Source: Bifidobacterium cebidarum
Lineage (GTDB): Bacteria > Actinomycetota > Actinomycetes > Actinomycetales > Bifidobacteriaceae
Reading direction: 5' to 3'
DNA length: 64,000 nucleotides
Assembly (NCBI RefSeq): GCF_009193305.1
Contig: NZ_WBVS01000003.1
Location: 124,001 to 188,000 of the forward strand
Shown here piece by piece: positions 9,446 to 18,518 of the stretch (position 1 is the first letter of the stretch; each line of letters opens with the position of its first letter). The notes under the pieces are model-generated. The model was not told the DNA's origin and made no database searches. It saw only the letters and a program-made list of their open reading frames with translations. The position numbers were made by a program, and so were the translations under genes.

Positions 9446-10820
9446 GGGATCCTTTGATTGCGCTTAACATCCATGTGGACACCAATGCGGATGTGGCCAC
9501 GGCCAATCCCACCGGCACGAAGAACGCAATGGGCGCTTCGGTCAGTTCCATAACCAAGCACATGGCCATCAACGGAGCCTGCTGCGAGGCTGCAAGCAGC
9601 GCAGCGGCTCCAATCAGCGCACAAGCCGTCACTGAGTCAGAGGGGAACGCAAGGAGCCACAACAGCCCCAGCATGGCACCCAACGTGGAGCCCAATGCGA
9701 TGCCCGGTTGCAGCACGCCACCGGAGGCACCAGAACGAATGGTCATCAGCGTTACCAATGCTTTGGCGGCGAATGTCAGTGCCAATACCGCAAGCATCAT
9801 GATCCACGGATTCCAGCTGGTGAGGCCGAGAGACGTCAATAGCGAATGCAGCAATGTCCATGGTGATTGGGCGGTGGAGGACGTTGACTGCGTGGCACCT
9901 GACATATCAGCGGTTTCGGATAGGAAGGTACTGAATCCAAGTTGCGCCGCGGCGCGCCCGTTGCCCATAACCTGCGGCACCAGTGCCGCCACCACACCAG
10001 TGGTCAGGCCGGCAAGAGGCATTTGCCATAGCATCGCTTTACCGGCAGGCTTATGTGATTCCGCCCATGAGGAACCTTTGCGGAACAAGGCACCGGCAAT
10101 GCCACAGGCGGCACCGCATAGAATCGCGAAGAGCATGAGCGACGGCGTAGATTGCGGCTGCATGGCGGTGATGTCGTAAAACGTATGATGGCCTTTGATG
10201 GCGCTGGCCACAAACGCCGCCACGGCAGACATGCCGAGTCCAAACGCCACTTTTTCAAGCGTCACATCAACCAGCAGAATTTCCACGGCAAAGAACATGC
10301 CGGCAAGAGGCGCGTTATACACGCCGCCCAAACCGGCGCCTGCCGCCACGGCAACTACCATGCGGCGATCAATGCCACCGATTCCCTCAATATGAAACAC
10401 ATCGCAGAAACGCTGTGCCAACATGGCACCGAGTTCACGCGGCGCCACTTCGCGGCCGATGGAAGCACCGGATCCAACGATGAAAATCTGCAGCACCACA
10501 TGCGTCACGGTCTGCCAAGCCGGCATCCGCTCCCCCGATACGGCTTTTTTGACCGAAGGAACCTTCGTGGTTTTGGTGCGCAGAAAATACCAGAGCACAC
10601 CGGCGATGGTAAGACCGAGCGTTACCGAAATGCCGCGCCGTATGGCAAGTACGCCAAATGGCCCCGGTAATTGCGCTCCTTCGATATAACCGAGCATCAC
10701 ATGTTCGACGCCATAGAGCAGCAAGGTCAGCAAACCGGCGCCCGCACCAATCAATGCGCTTAATCCAATGATTGCAGCAGCCAGCCAGCCTATGCGTTTG
10801 TAATCGATGGTTTGCGACAT
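9429..10820 (-). CDS. ClC-family chloride channel/antiporter
   Basis: Membrane protein of 463 residues with about ten to twelve hydrophobic segments. It has the ClC signature around GSGASIGREVAP (117-127), equivalent to the GSGIP and GREGP motifs of E. coli ClC-ec1, with gating Glu E124. A second conserved segment, GGVYNAPLAGMFFAVEI, follows. It transports chloride, probably in exchange for protons, and may help acid resistance. Start ATG with GGAGG seven bases upstream. Its end overlaps the small hypothetical gene, suggesting coupled translation. Confidence 0.9.
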   Translation of the reverse strand: MSQTIDYKRIGWLAAAIIGLSALIGAGAGLLTLLLYGVEHVMLGYIEGAQLPGPFGVLAIRRGISVTLGLTIAGVLWYFLRTKTTKVPSVKKAVSGERMPAWQTVTHVVLQIFIVGSGASIGREVAPRELGAMLAQRFCDVFHIEGIGGIDRRMVVAVAAGAGLGGVYNAPLAGMFFAVEILLVDVTLEKVAFGLGMSAVAAFVASAIKGHHTFYDITAMQPQSTPSLMLFAILCGAACGIAGALFRKGSSWAESHKPAGKAMLWQMPLAGLTTGVVAALVPQVMGNGRAAAQLGFSTFLSETADMSGATQSTSSTAQSPWTLLHSLLTSLGLTSWNPWIMMLAVLALTFAAKALVTLMTIRSGASGGVLQPGIALGSTLGAMLGLLWLLAFPSDSVTACALIGAAALLAASQQAPLMAMCLVMELTEAPIAFFVPVGLAVATSALVSTWMLSAIKGSHVAKH

Positions 10821-10909
10821 GGTACTTCCTCCGACAATGACTTACTGATTGCTGCAGCTGGCACGCGGTACCGCCGATTAGGGCTGTTGCATACAGCGGC
10901 CAGCATCAA

Positions 10910-10943
10910 TAAGGCCCGAAACCATAGACGGTTCCGGGCCTTA
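10910..10943 (-). terminator. tig terminator
   Basis: TAAGGCCCG and its inner AACC pair with GGTT and CGGGCCTTA, just past the tig stop on the minus strand. Confidence 0.75.
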
Positions 10944-10975
10944 CTAATCGTTACGCTCACGCGTAGTCGCTAAGC

Positions 10976-12361
10976 TCACTCAGCGTCGGCAGCCTTGTCC
11001 TCGTCGGACTTGGACAGCTCGTCAGCCACAGCGGCGGCAGCGGAAGCGGCCTCGACGGACTCAGCTTCCTCATCCTCAGCGGCGTCACCCAGGAAGCCGG
11101 AGAGATCGACGACTTCGCCGTCGGCGGTGAACTTCACAGCGCGCATACCGGCAAGCAGGCCCTTGGAGCGGCCGACTTCCTGCACGGCGGAGCCAAGCTG
11201 GCCGTTCTTGATGATGGCCTGGATGAAGGCGTTCGGATCCATGCCGTACTGCTGGGCGATGGAGGCGAGGAAGTTGAATACATCGGACTGGGAGACCTTG
11301 ACGTCAAGCTTCTCAGCCAGAGCGTCGAGCACCATCTGATCACGCAGATCCTTCTCGACGGTCTTCTCGGCTTCGTCCTTCTGCTCCTTGGTGGCCTTCT
11401 CCGGGTCCGGGGTCATGCCCTTGAGCTGCTCTTCGACCATGTTGGCCTTGACGCCCTTCGGCACCGGGATCTCGAGGCCTTCCTGCAGCTTGGCGATGAA
11501 GGCATCGCGGGCCTCGGTGGCCTGACGGCCTTCGGCATCCTGGCCAGCAGCCTTGCGGATGTCGGCCTTGAGCTCTTCGAGGGTGTCGAATTCGGAAGCC
11601 TCGGAAGCGAACTCATCGTTCAGCTCCGGCAGCTCCTCGGCCTTGACGGAGTTGACCTTGACCTTGACCTGGGCCTTCTGGCCTTCGTGCTCGCCTGCTT
11701 CCAGGGTGCCTTCGAAGGTGGTCTCCTCGCCGGCGGACAGGCCGTCGAGAGCCTCATCCAGACCGTCGAGCATGGTGTTGGAGCCAAGCTCGTAGCTCAC
11801 GCCTTCCTGGGAGTCGACGACTTCGCCGTCAATCTCAGCGGACAGGTCGATGTTGGCGAAGTCGCCCTTGGCGGCCGGGCGATCGACGCCGACCAGGGTG
11901 CCGAAGCGCTGACGCAGAGCCTCGAGGCGCTTGTCGACGTCCTCATCCTTGACTTCCGGCTTGGAGATGGCGATTTCCATGCCATCGATCTCCGGCAGCT
12001 CGATGACCGGGCGACGCTCGACGGTGGCCACGAACTTCAGCTTGGTCTCATCCTTAGCGGACTGCGGGACTTCCTGAACATCGAACTCAGGCTGGGCCAT
12101 CGGGTGAATCTTCTTCTCCTCGAGAGCCTTGGAGTACAGCTCCGGCACTGCGTTGTTCACTGCTTCACCGGCGACGGCGGCAAAGCCGAAACGCTGGTCG
12201 ATGATCTTGCCGGGAACGTGGCCCTTACGGAAGCCGGGAACGTTCACCTGCTTAGCGATTTCCTTACGGGCCTCATCCAGGAACGGGTCGAGCTCTTCCG
12301 GTTCAACAGTGACGGTGAGCTTCACCTTGGTGGGCTCGAGGTTACGAACGCTGATCTTCAC
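10976..12361 (-). CDS. tig: Trigger factor (ribosome-associated chaperone)
   Basis: Protein of 461 residues that binds the ribosomal exit tunnel and shields nascent chains. The ribosome-binding signature GFRKGHVPG is at residues 43-51. A central FKBP-type prolyl isomerase domain (about 160-245) and a long helical C-terminal chaperone domain follow. An acidic, Ala/Glu/Ser-rich tail of about 30 residues ends the protein, a frequent actinobacterial feature. Start is a GTG nine bases after GAGGAG. Strong bias to GC-ending codons such as CTG, GAG and AAG suggests high expression. Confidence 0.97.
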   Translation of the reverse strand: MKISVRNLEPTKVKLTVTVEPEELDPFLDEARKEIAKQVNVPGFRKGHVPGKIIDQRFGFAAVAGEAVNNAVPELYSKALEEKKIHPMAQPEFDVQEVPQSAKDETKLKFVATVERRPVIELPEIDGMEIAISKPEVKDEDVDKRLEALRQRFGTLVGVDRPAAKGDFANIDLSAEIDGEVVDSQEGVSYELGSNTMLDGLDEALDGLSAGEETTFEGTLEAGEHEGQKAQVKVKVNSVKAEELPELNDEFASEASEFDTLEELKADIRKAAGQDAEGRQATEARDAFIAKLQEGLEIPVPKGVKANMVEEQLKGMTPDPEKATKEQKDEAEKTVEKDLRDQMVLDALAEKLDVKVSQSDVFNFLASIAQQYGMDPNAFIQAIIKNGQLGSAVQEVGRSKGLLAGMRAVKFTADGEVVDLSGFLGDAAEDEEAESVEAASAAAAVADELSKSDEDKAADAE

Positions 12362-12416
12362 GCTAATGACTCCTCAAAAAAGTCGTTAATTCTTACAATC
12401 TGCCGTTAGGCAACCT

Positions 12417-13718
12417 CTACATGATAACGCCACTTACGGACGGTGCAATAAGACGCACCTGCCAGTTTCGCGCACCCTGCTGGTGGAGAAACTCCGTCAC
12501 GTCCATCATCTGCGGCTCTTCCACCCAGCACAGGTTGCGCACGATCTGCGGCTTGATGATCATTTCCGCAGGCGTGCGCGTATCCTGAGCGATCTGGTTG
12601 ATCACTTTTCGCACCCGTTGCAAGCGTTCGTATCGGTCAGGATGACGCTGTTGCCACAGACGCATCGAGCGCGGCGCGTTGGCAATGCCGTTGTCATCCT
12701 GTTCGGGCGCAGGCATCGTCGGCCATTCACTCGGTTTCAGCGCCATAGCCCTATCAATGGCGGCCTTCCATACCTTCGGTTTTACCGAACGCTGAATCGG
12801 AGCATATCGTTCGAACATTTTGTCTTGCTCGGTACCGGTATGGATGCGCACCCGTTCGTTCAGGGATCGGATCATGCGGAATTGCGCCGCATTATGAGGT
12901 TTGCGTTCGGCGGCTTCGATGATCGAGGAATCCGCCAGCAATAGGCTGGGCGCGATATCGTATTGCTTGGCGAGCCTGTCGCGCTCCTCCCACAGTGACT
13001 TGGCGATGGCCAGTCCGCGCGGGTCACGCCCCAACTGGGTGATATGGGAGATGCGCAGCCACGGCACAGAATGCGGTTTTCTGGGAGCCAGACCGTGCTG
13101 CAAGGCGTATTCGAATTCCTCGCGCGCCCACTCGTCCTTGCCGGATTGCTTCAGGTCACGGCGCATCAGTTCCTCAAGCTCGATCAGCACTTCGACATCA
13201 AGAGCGGCGTAGTTGCGCCAATCACGAGGCAACGGCCTATAGGACCAGTCAGCGGCGGAATGCTCTTTCGCCAAGGTGATGCCCAGATAATGCTCGGTGA
13301 CGGCAGCAAGACCGAAACGATGCAGGCCGAGCAGACGTGCGGCGATCTCCGTGTCGAACAGGTGCTGTGGTTTCAAACCAATATCAGCGAATCCCGGCAG
13401 GTCCATCATCGAATCATGCAGGATCCAGGTCGCCTGTTCCACCGCTTCGTTGAATTCGCTCCAATCCGCCCCTGCCTGCGTCAGGGCGATGGGATCAAGC
13501 AATGCGATGCCGGCGCCTTCGCGCTTGAACTGGATCAGCCAATCCTCGTGGCCGTAGCGGAATCCGGATGCGCGCTCGGCATCGGCCGCCAATGAGCCGG
13601 TCGCGTTGGCCAGTGCATCGCAGACACGATGATAATCGTCAAGTGTCGCAGTCACATCGGGCACTCCCCCACGAGGTTCCTTCAGCAATCGCGGTTGAGT
13701 GTCGCGGGCGTCGCTCAC
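12417..13718 (-). CDS. rnd: Ribonuclease D-like 3'-5' exoribonuclease
   Basis: Protein of 433 residues with a DEDDy exonuclease domain. Exo I is ADAERASG (D46, E48), exo II is HDSMMDLPGF, and exo III is NYAALDVEVL with the Tyr of the DEDDy class. A helical HRDC-type nucleic-acid-binding region follows at about 215-300, and a further helical part ends the protein. RNase D trims tRNA and other stable RNA 3' ends. Start is a GTG overlapping the DUF3000 stop by four bases, so the pair is translationally coupled, as in many actinobacteria. Confidence 0.93.
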   Translation of the reverse strand: MSDARDTQPRLLKEPRGGVPDVTATLDDYHRVCDALANATGSLAADAERASGFRYGHEDWLIQFKREGAGIALLDPIALTQAGADWSEFNEAVEQATWILHDSMMDLPGFADIGLKPQHLFDTEIAARLLGLHRFGLAAVTEHYLGITLAKEHSAADWSYRPLPRDWRNYAALDVEVLIELEELMRRDLKQSGKDEWAREEFEYALQHGLAPRKPHSVPWLRISHITQLGRDPRGLAIAKSLWEERDRLAKQYDIAPSLLLADSSIIEAAERKPHNAAQFRMIRSLNERVRIHTGTEQDKMFERYAPIQRSVKPKVWKAAIDRAMALKPSEWPTMPAPEQDDNGIANAPRSMRLWQQRHPDRYERLQRVRKVINQIAQDTRTPAEMIIKPQIVRNLCWVEEPQMMDVTEFLHQQGARNWQVRLIAPSVSGVIM

Positions 13719-14347
13719 CTGTCGTCATCCTCCTCACAACGAACAGTGGATGTCAAGAACGTGGCCCACGAGTTGACTTGTGCGCCGGCGTCCATAGTAC
13801 CGTTTGGGCCCGAACCGTCAAGCGGCGTCCACGACGCCCGTATTTCGCAACCTGCGCTGGTATTGCCGCCGATGGCGCCAAAAGACGTGTTTTGGTTGAC
13901 GGTCACCGTGCCGGACAGCGAATCGGGTTCAATGGCTTCGAGATGATCGCACATATCATCCCAATACATGCTTGGGGTCAACGGATCGTTTTCCGTATCG
14001 GACAAAGGCAATCGAGCGAAGGCCGTGCATCTCCAGCGGGAACCCCATTCCATGCGAGGCCGCTCGCAATACAGCACCATGATCCAACCTGTTGCCGTAT
14101 GCGATAATCCATCCGTCGGCTTGCATGGCGCATCACCGTGCGTGTGTTCCGCGCTCTCCAGTTCGACTCCTATGCCGAAATCTGCCAGAGTGGACGGCAC
14201 AGGAATCTCCCGGTAATGCACGCCGGCGAGCAGAGGCATCGTGCTGACGGATTCAACTGCCGCCCAAAGGTCATCAGGCACACCATGAGGCCTGATGGGC
14301 TGCCCCTCGTTGGGCACACCCGCAGGAAACGCGTAGATGCTGGCCAT
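13715..14347 (-). CDS. DUF3000 family protein
   Basis: Protein of 210 residues resembling the actinobacterial DUF3000 family: the N-terminal part DDLWAAVESVSTMPLLAGVHYREIPVPSTLADFG fits the family's opening. Function is unknown. Genes of this family commonly sit directly before an RNase D gene, as here with a four-base overlap, which supports the call and hints at a shared RNA-related role. No clear ribosome binding site precedes the ATG, so it may be read from a very short leader. Confidence 0.75.
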   Translation of the reverse strand: MASIYAFPAGVPNEGQPIRPHGVPDDLWAAVESVSTMPLLAGVHYREIPVPSTLADFGIGVELESAEHTHGDAPCKPTDGLSHTATGWIMVLYCERPRMEWGSRWRCTAFARLPLSDTENDPLTPSMYWDDMCDHLEAIEPDSLSGTVTVNQNTSFGAIGGNTSAGCEIRASWTPLDGSGPNGTMDAGAQVNSWATFLTSTVRCEEDDDR

Positions 14348-14400
14348 ATCTCTAGGCTACGAGAGAACCGCCAGAATCGCGGTATTAACGCGCTCAATAT

Positions 14401-14460
14401 GCGAATTACTCTTCCTTGATTTCATCGGTTCGCTGATCAAATCAAGGAAGAGTAATTCGC
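14401..14460. repeat. Perfect 22-bp inverted repeat with 16-base loop
   Basis: Bases 14401-14422 are the exact reverse complement of 14439-14460. It lies between the 3' end of pflA and the 5' end of the DUF3000 gene, both on the minus strand. No T-run follows on either strand, so a simple intrinsic terminator is not the whole explanation, although ending pflA transcription is the likeliest role. Confidence 0.85.
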
Positions 14461-14477
14461 GTCAATGCGACGACCAT

Positions 14478-15356
14478 TTAGTACACAACAAAACCGTGGT
14501 CTTTGAACTGGTTGGCCACGCGTTCGCGGGTGGCGGCGTTCGGGCCTTTTTGGTTCTCCAGCGGGTACGGGATACGCAGCTCATGCCACTTCGGACGGCC
14601 GAGCTGATGGAAGCCGAGCACATCGATATGCTCCACCGCGTCACCGAAGGTCTCGCAGATCTTGGCCACGTTCTCCACGTTCTCCTCGGAATCCGTCAGC
14701 CCCGGAACAAGCACGAATCGTACCCAGATCTTCTTGCCGGCCTTTGCGAGACGCTGCCCGAAGTCGATGGTGGGCTGCAACAGGCCACCGGTCACCTTGT
14801 GATAGGTGGCCTCATCACCGGATTTGACGTCAAGCAGGCACAAATCGATGTCTTCAAGCATCTCATCGGTGTAATTGGTGTTCAGGAACCCGGAGGTGTC
14901 CAAGCAGGTATGCACGCCCATTTCCTTGGCGGCATGGAAGACACGGGAGACGAACGCGGGCTGCATCATCGATTCGCCACCGGAGAAGGTGATACCTCCA
15001 TGAGTCGCCTTGAACAGATCCTTGTAGCGGTCGACCTTCTTGATCATCGCATCGAGATACACCGGCTTGCCGTCGCGCATTTTCCAGGTATCGGGGTTCT
15101 GGCAGTACTGGCAACGCAATGGGCAGCCGGACATGAACACGGTCATTCGGGTGCCCGGGCCATCAACGGAAGTGTTGATATCCCAAGAATGCACGAAGCC
15201 GATATCGCCGGATTTGAGCGCGGCGATACGATCGCGTCGATCGAGACCAATCGGGGATTCGAATCCGGAAAGGCCACCCATCAGGGTCTGGGATGCGTAA
15301 GTCTTTGATTCACGCAGCATATGGCGCGTGGTGGTACGGAACTGGTCGTCGGGCAT
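14478..15356 (-). CDS. pflA: Pyruvate formate-lyase-activating enzyme
   Basis: Radical-SAM activase of 292 residues that places the glycyl radical on PflB. The cluster motif is C78-x3-C82-x2-C85 in SGCPLRCQYCQNP, followed by FSGGESMMQ for SAM binding. Two ATG codons are adjacent; I chose the second (15356) because AGGAGG lies six bases before it and three before the first. It follows pflB by about 190 bases containing a terminator-like hairpin, so it may be read through from pflB or have its own promoter. Confidence 0.96.
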   Translation of the reverse strand: MPDDQFRTTTRHMLRESKTYASQTLMGGLSGFESPIGLDRRDRIAALKSGDIGFVHSWDINTSVDGPGTRMTVFMSGCPLRCQYCQNPDTWKMRDGKPVYLDAMIKKVDRYKDLFKATHGGITFSGGESMMQPAFVSRVFHAAKEMGVHTCLDTSGFLNTNYTDEMLEDIDLCLLDVKSGDEATYHKVTGGLLQPTIDFGQRLAKAGKKIWVRFVLVPGLTDSEENVENVAKICETFGDAVEHIDVLGFHQLGRPKWHELRIPYPLENQKGPNAATRERVANQFKDHGFVVY

Positions 15357-15479
15357 CATTGTCCTCCTGTTCCTGAAAGTGATGCTATAGCTCTGCGATC
15401 ATCGGCCAGAGCGGAACCTTCCTCTCACTCGTTGCATGGAAGCCCTTCTCCTGAGAGGAGTGAGAAGAACTTCATAAGG

Positions 15480-15505
15480 AAGGGGTGGGACTTGGCCCAC
15501 CCCTT
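15480..15505 (-). terminator. pflB terminator or attenuator
   Basis: AAGGGGTGGG pairs with CCCACCCCTT around a 6-base loop, 40 bases past the pflB stop. Lying between pflB and pflA, it could lower pflA expression relative to pflB. Confidence 0.8.
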
Positions 15506-15544
15506 CATCGTTCACCCGTTCACACGGTTGGCGTCATCGGCTCA

Positions 15545-17920
15545 TCAGTCGGTGACAGCGCCCTGGTGGAAGGTACGGGAGATGACGTCGAGCTGCTGCT
15601 CCTTGGTGAGCTTGACGAAGTTCACCGCGTAGCCGGAGACACGCACGGTCAGGTGCGGGTACTTCTCCGGGTGCTCGACTGCATCCTCCATGGTCTCCTT
15701 GCGCAGCACGTTGATGTTGGCGTGGTAGAGGCCGTGGCCATTGCCGGCGTCGAGGATGCCGACCAGGTTGCCGATACGCTCCTCCTCATCGCGACCGAGG
15801 CCATCAGGGGTGATGGTGTTGGTCAGCGAGATGCCGTCGAGAGCATCGTTGTAGTCGATCTTGCCGACGGAGAACATGGACGGCAGCATGCCGTGGGAAT
15901 CCATGCCGTTCTCCGGGTTGGCGCCCGGAGCGTACGGGGTGCCCTTCTTGTGGCCGGACGGGAAGGAACCGGTGTTCTTGCCGTACTCCACGTTGGAGGT
16001 GATGGTCAGGATGGACTGGGTCGGGACCGCACCGCGGTAGACCGGCAGGCGCTTGACCTGGCCCATGACCGTGGAGACGACCCACTTGGCGATGTCATCG
16101 GCGCGATCATCATCGTTGCCGTAGATCGGGAACTCGCCGTCGGTGCGGTAGCCGACGACCAGATCGTCGTCAGCGCCCTCGACGTACTCGTACTCGTGGC
16201 CTTCGAGGTTCTTGGCCTCGGCGTTGGTGATCGGGTACACCTTGGCGTACTTGATGGCGGCCAGGGAGTCGGCTGCGATGGACAGGCCGGACATACCGCA
16301 ACCGAGGGTACGGTAGACTTCCTTGTCGTGCAGAGCCATCTCGATGGACTCGTAGGCGTACTTATCGTGCATGTAGTGGATGATGTTCAGGGCCATGACG
16401 TAGGTCTCGGACAGCCACTCGAGAGCCTTCTCGTAGTTGTTCTTGACCTTCTCGTAATCCAGGGAGCCATCGGCTTCCGGCTTGATCGGATCGATGACGC
16501 CCTTATCGATGACCTGCATGCCGGTCATCTCATCACGACCACCGTTGATGGCGTACAGCAGAGCCTTGGCGGAGTTCACACGTGCCGCGAAGAACTGCAT
16601 CTGCTTGCCCACGCGCATCGGGGAGACGCAGCATGCGATGGCGGCGTCGTCGCCCCAGTGGGAGCGAATCTCCTTATCGGACTCGTACTGGATGGCGGAG
16701 GTGTCGATGGAGATCTTGGCGCAGAAGCGCTTGTAGCCTTCCGGCAGCTTCGGATCCCAGAAGATGGTGATGTTCGGCTCAGGGCCAGGTCCGAGGTGCT
16801 CAAGGGTCAGGGTGTTGAGCAGACGGAAGGAGGTCTTGGTGACCAGCGGACGGCCGTCATCGCCGAAGCCAGCGTCGGACCAGGTCGCCCAGTACGGATC
16901 GCCGGAGAAGATGGCGTCGTAGTCCTTGGTACGCAGGAAGCGCACGATACGCAGCTTCATGACGATGTTGTCGATGAGCTCCTGGGCGTCGGTCTCGGTG
17001 ATCTTGCCGGCCTTGAGGTCGCGCTCGATGAAGCAGTCGAGGAAGGCGGAGTTACGGCCGAAGGACATGGCGGCGCCGTCCTGGGACTTGATGGAGGCCA
17101 GGTAGCCCATGTAGGTCCACTGCACGGCTTCCTGGGCGGTCTGTGCCGGGCGGGTCAGGTCGAGACCGTACTCGTTGCCGAGGTTGATCAGCTGCTTCAG
17201 GGCCTTGATCTGCTCGTCGTGCTCTTCACGGAAGCGAATCCAGTGCTCGATCTCCGGCTCGGTGAAGTCGTTGCGGTACGGCACGGAGTCCTTGTCGCGC
17301 TTCTTGAAGGCGATCAGCTTGTTGACGCCATACAGCGCCACACGACGGTAGTCGCCGATGATGCGGCCACGGCCGTAGGCATCCGGCAGACCGGTCAGGA
17401 TCTTGTTGTGGCGTGCGATCTTGATCTGCTTGGTGTAGACACCGAAGACGCCGTCGTTGTGGGTCTTGCGGTACTTGGTGAAGATCTTCTTGATCTCCGG
17501 ATCCGGCTCCTTACCGGCTTCACGGATGGCCTGCTCGACCATACGCCAGCCGCCGTTCGGCATCATGGCGCGCTTGCAGGGCACGTCGGTCTGGAGGCCG
17601 ACGATCACGTTGTCGACTTCCGGGGAATCAATGTAACCAGCCGGGAAGGCGTCGATGCCAGCCGGGGTGTGGGTGTCCACATCGTAGACGCGCTGCTTGC
17701 GCTCCACTGCCAGGTAGTTGTCGTCGAGGTACTTCCACAGGTGCTTCGTCTTTTCGGTGGCAGGCGCCAGGAAGGACTCATCGCCGGTGTACGGGGTGTA
17801 GTTCTTCTGGATGAAGTCACGGACGTCAATATCCTTCTGCCAATTACCCTCGGTGAAGCCGGCCCACGCCTTTGCGTCGAGCTCCTCCTGGGAGACAGCT
17901 GCATTCTCTACTGCGGTCAT
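15545..17920 (-). CDS. pflB: Formate C-acetyltransferase (pyruvate formate-lyase)
   Basis: Glycyl-radical enzyme of 791 residues that splits pyruvate plus CoA into acetyl-CoA and formate. The catalytic Cys pair is C430-C431 in AIACCVSPM, and the radical glycine is G763 in RVSGYAVNF. In bifidobacteria this route gives formate and ethanol as alternatives to lactate, changing ATP and NADH yield. Start ATG with AAAGGAG four bases upstream. Codon use is strongly biased, so expression should be high. The upstream region of about 180 bases is AT-rich and holds overlapping palindromes that may be regulator sites. Confidence 0.98.
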   Translation of the reverse strand: MTAVENAAVSQEELDAKAWAGFTEGNWQKDIDVRDFIQKNYTPYTGDESFLAPATEKTKHLWKYLDDNYLAVERKQRVYDVDTHTPAGIDAFPAGYIDSPEVDNVIVGLQTDVPCKRAMMPNGGWRMVEQAIREAGKEPDPEIKKIFTKYRKTHNDGVFGVYTKQIKIARHNKILTGLPDAYGRGRIIGDYRRVALYGVNKLIAFKKRDKDSVPYRNDFTEPEIEHWIRFREEHDEQIKALKQLINLGNEYGLDLTRPAQTAQEAVQWTYMGYLASIKSQDGAAMSFGRNSAFLDCFIERDLKAGKITETDAQELIDNIVMKLRIVRFLRTKDYDAIFSGDPYWATWSDAGFGDDGRPLVTKTSFRLLNTLTLEHLGPGPEPNITIFWDPKLPEGYKRFCAKISIDTSAIQYESDKEIRSHWGDDAAIACCVSPMRVGKQMQFFAARVNSAKALLYAINGGRDEMTGMQVIDKGVIDPIKPEADGSLDYEKVKNNYEKALEWLSETYVMALNIIHYMHDKYAYESIEMALHDKEVYRTLGCGMSGLSIAADSLAAIKYAKVYPITNAEAKNLEGHEYEYVEGADDDLVVGYRTDGEFPIYGNDDDRADDIAKWVVSTVMGQVKRLPVYRGAVPTQSILTITSNVEYGKNTGSFPSGHKKGTPYAPGANPENGMDSHGMLPSMFSVGKIDYNDALDGISLTNTITPDGLGRDEEERIGNLVGILDAGNGHGLYHANINVLRKETMEDAVEHPEKYPHLTVRVSGYAVNFVKLTKEQQLDVISRTFHQGAVTD

Positions 17921-18015
17921 GTCACTCCTTTAATGGGGTTCAAGGTTTCGCATCTTCACGGAACCATTGCCATTAAGTGTAGTTTGCACGTACTGGTAAA
18001 AAGCTGAATTTATAC

Positions 18016-18038
18016 GTGAGCTATCTCACACTCATGTG
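18016..18038. promoter_or_regulatory. Overlapping palindromes upstream of pflB
   Basis: GTGAGCTATCTCAC (18016-18029) overlaps TCACACTCATGTGA (18025-18038) about 100 bases before the pflB start. Both are dyads of the size bound by dimeric repressors or activators. No regulator can be named from the sequence. Confidence 0.4.
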
Positions 18039-18103
18039 ATTTGCCTGTATTCGAAAGGGTTTTCCAATCATCGACGATCCCTATATGATTTTTCTCACAA
18101 GAA

Positions 18104-18138
18104 AACCGCTCAATCCATATGTACGGATTTGAGCGGTT
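18104..18138 (-). terminator. Terminator downstream of small SPOR-like gene
   Basis: AACCGCTCAA pairs with TTGAGCGGTT; an inner TCC/GGA helix continues the stem. It ends the small gene on the minus strand before the pflB promoter region. Confidence 0.75.
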
Positions 18139-18203
18139 GTTCATCATATGAACATGCATGCAGCATGAAAACTACATAGTCGACCCATCGCCTTCCGGAT
18201 GCA

Positions 18204-18404
18204 TCAACGCCTGTATCCCTCGCCGTTCCACTGGCGATTCTGCTCCTCCCACTTGGCATTGCGATCGGCGACGATGTCCCAAGCGTGTTCCGCATCTTCC
18301 TTGGTCTTATACGGTCCCATGCGCTGCTCAATCGGAGATATCGGCCCCAGCTCCGCACGACCTTTGACCATGTTGAAATACCATTGCTTATCGTTATCAC
18401 TCAT
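18204..18404 (-). CDS. Small conserved-type protein, SPOR-like
   Basis: Protein of 66 residues from the ATG at 18404, which has GGGAGGG eight bases upstream; the in-frame ATGs nine codons earlier do not. The sequence (KQWYFNMVKGRAELGP, then MGPYKTKEDAEHAWDIV) resembles small actinobacterial proteins annotated as SPOR-like, where GPYxTxEEA is typical. It is soluble, has no signal peptide, and its function is unknown. Hairpins bound it on both sides, so it is probably a single-gene transcript. Confidence 0.7.
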   Translation of the reverse strand: MSDNDKQWYFNMVKGRAELGPISPIEQRMGPYKTKEDAEHAWDIVADRNAKWEEQNRQWNGEGYRR

Positions 18405-18437
18405 ACGGGTGTCCCTCCCCATCATCACCAATCAACA

Positions 18438-18494
18438 ATGCCTGCTATGGCGCATAGTGACTCGCAGGCGAGACAGATGAGCCATAGCAGGCAT
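18438..18494 (-). terminator. Terminator of M20 amidohydrolase gene
   Basis: ATGCCTGCTATGGC and GCCATAGCAGGCAT form a perfect 14-bp stem with a 29-base loop, just past the stop of the amidohydrolase gene. Confidence 0.7.
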
Positions 18495-18518
18495 ATTATG
18501 CGCGATGAGCCGAGCTAA

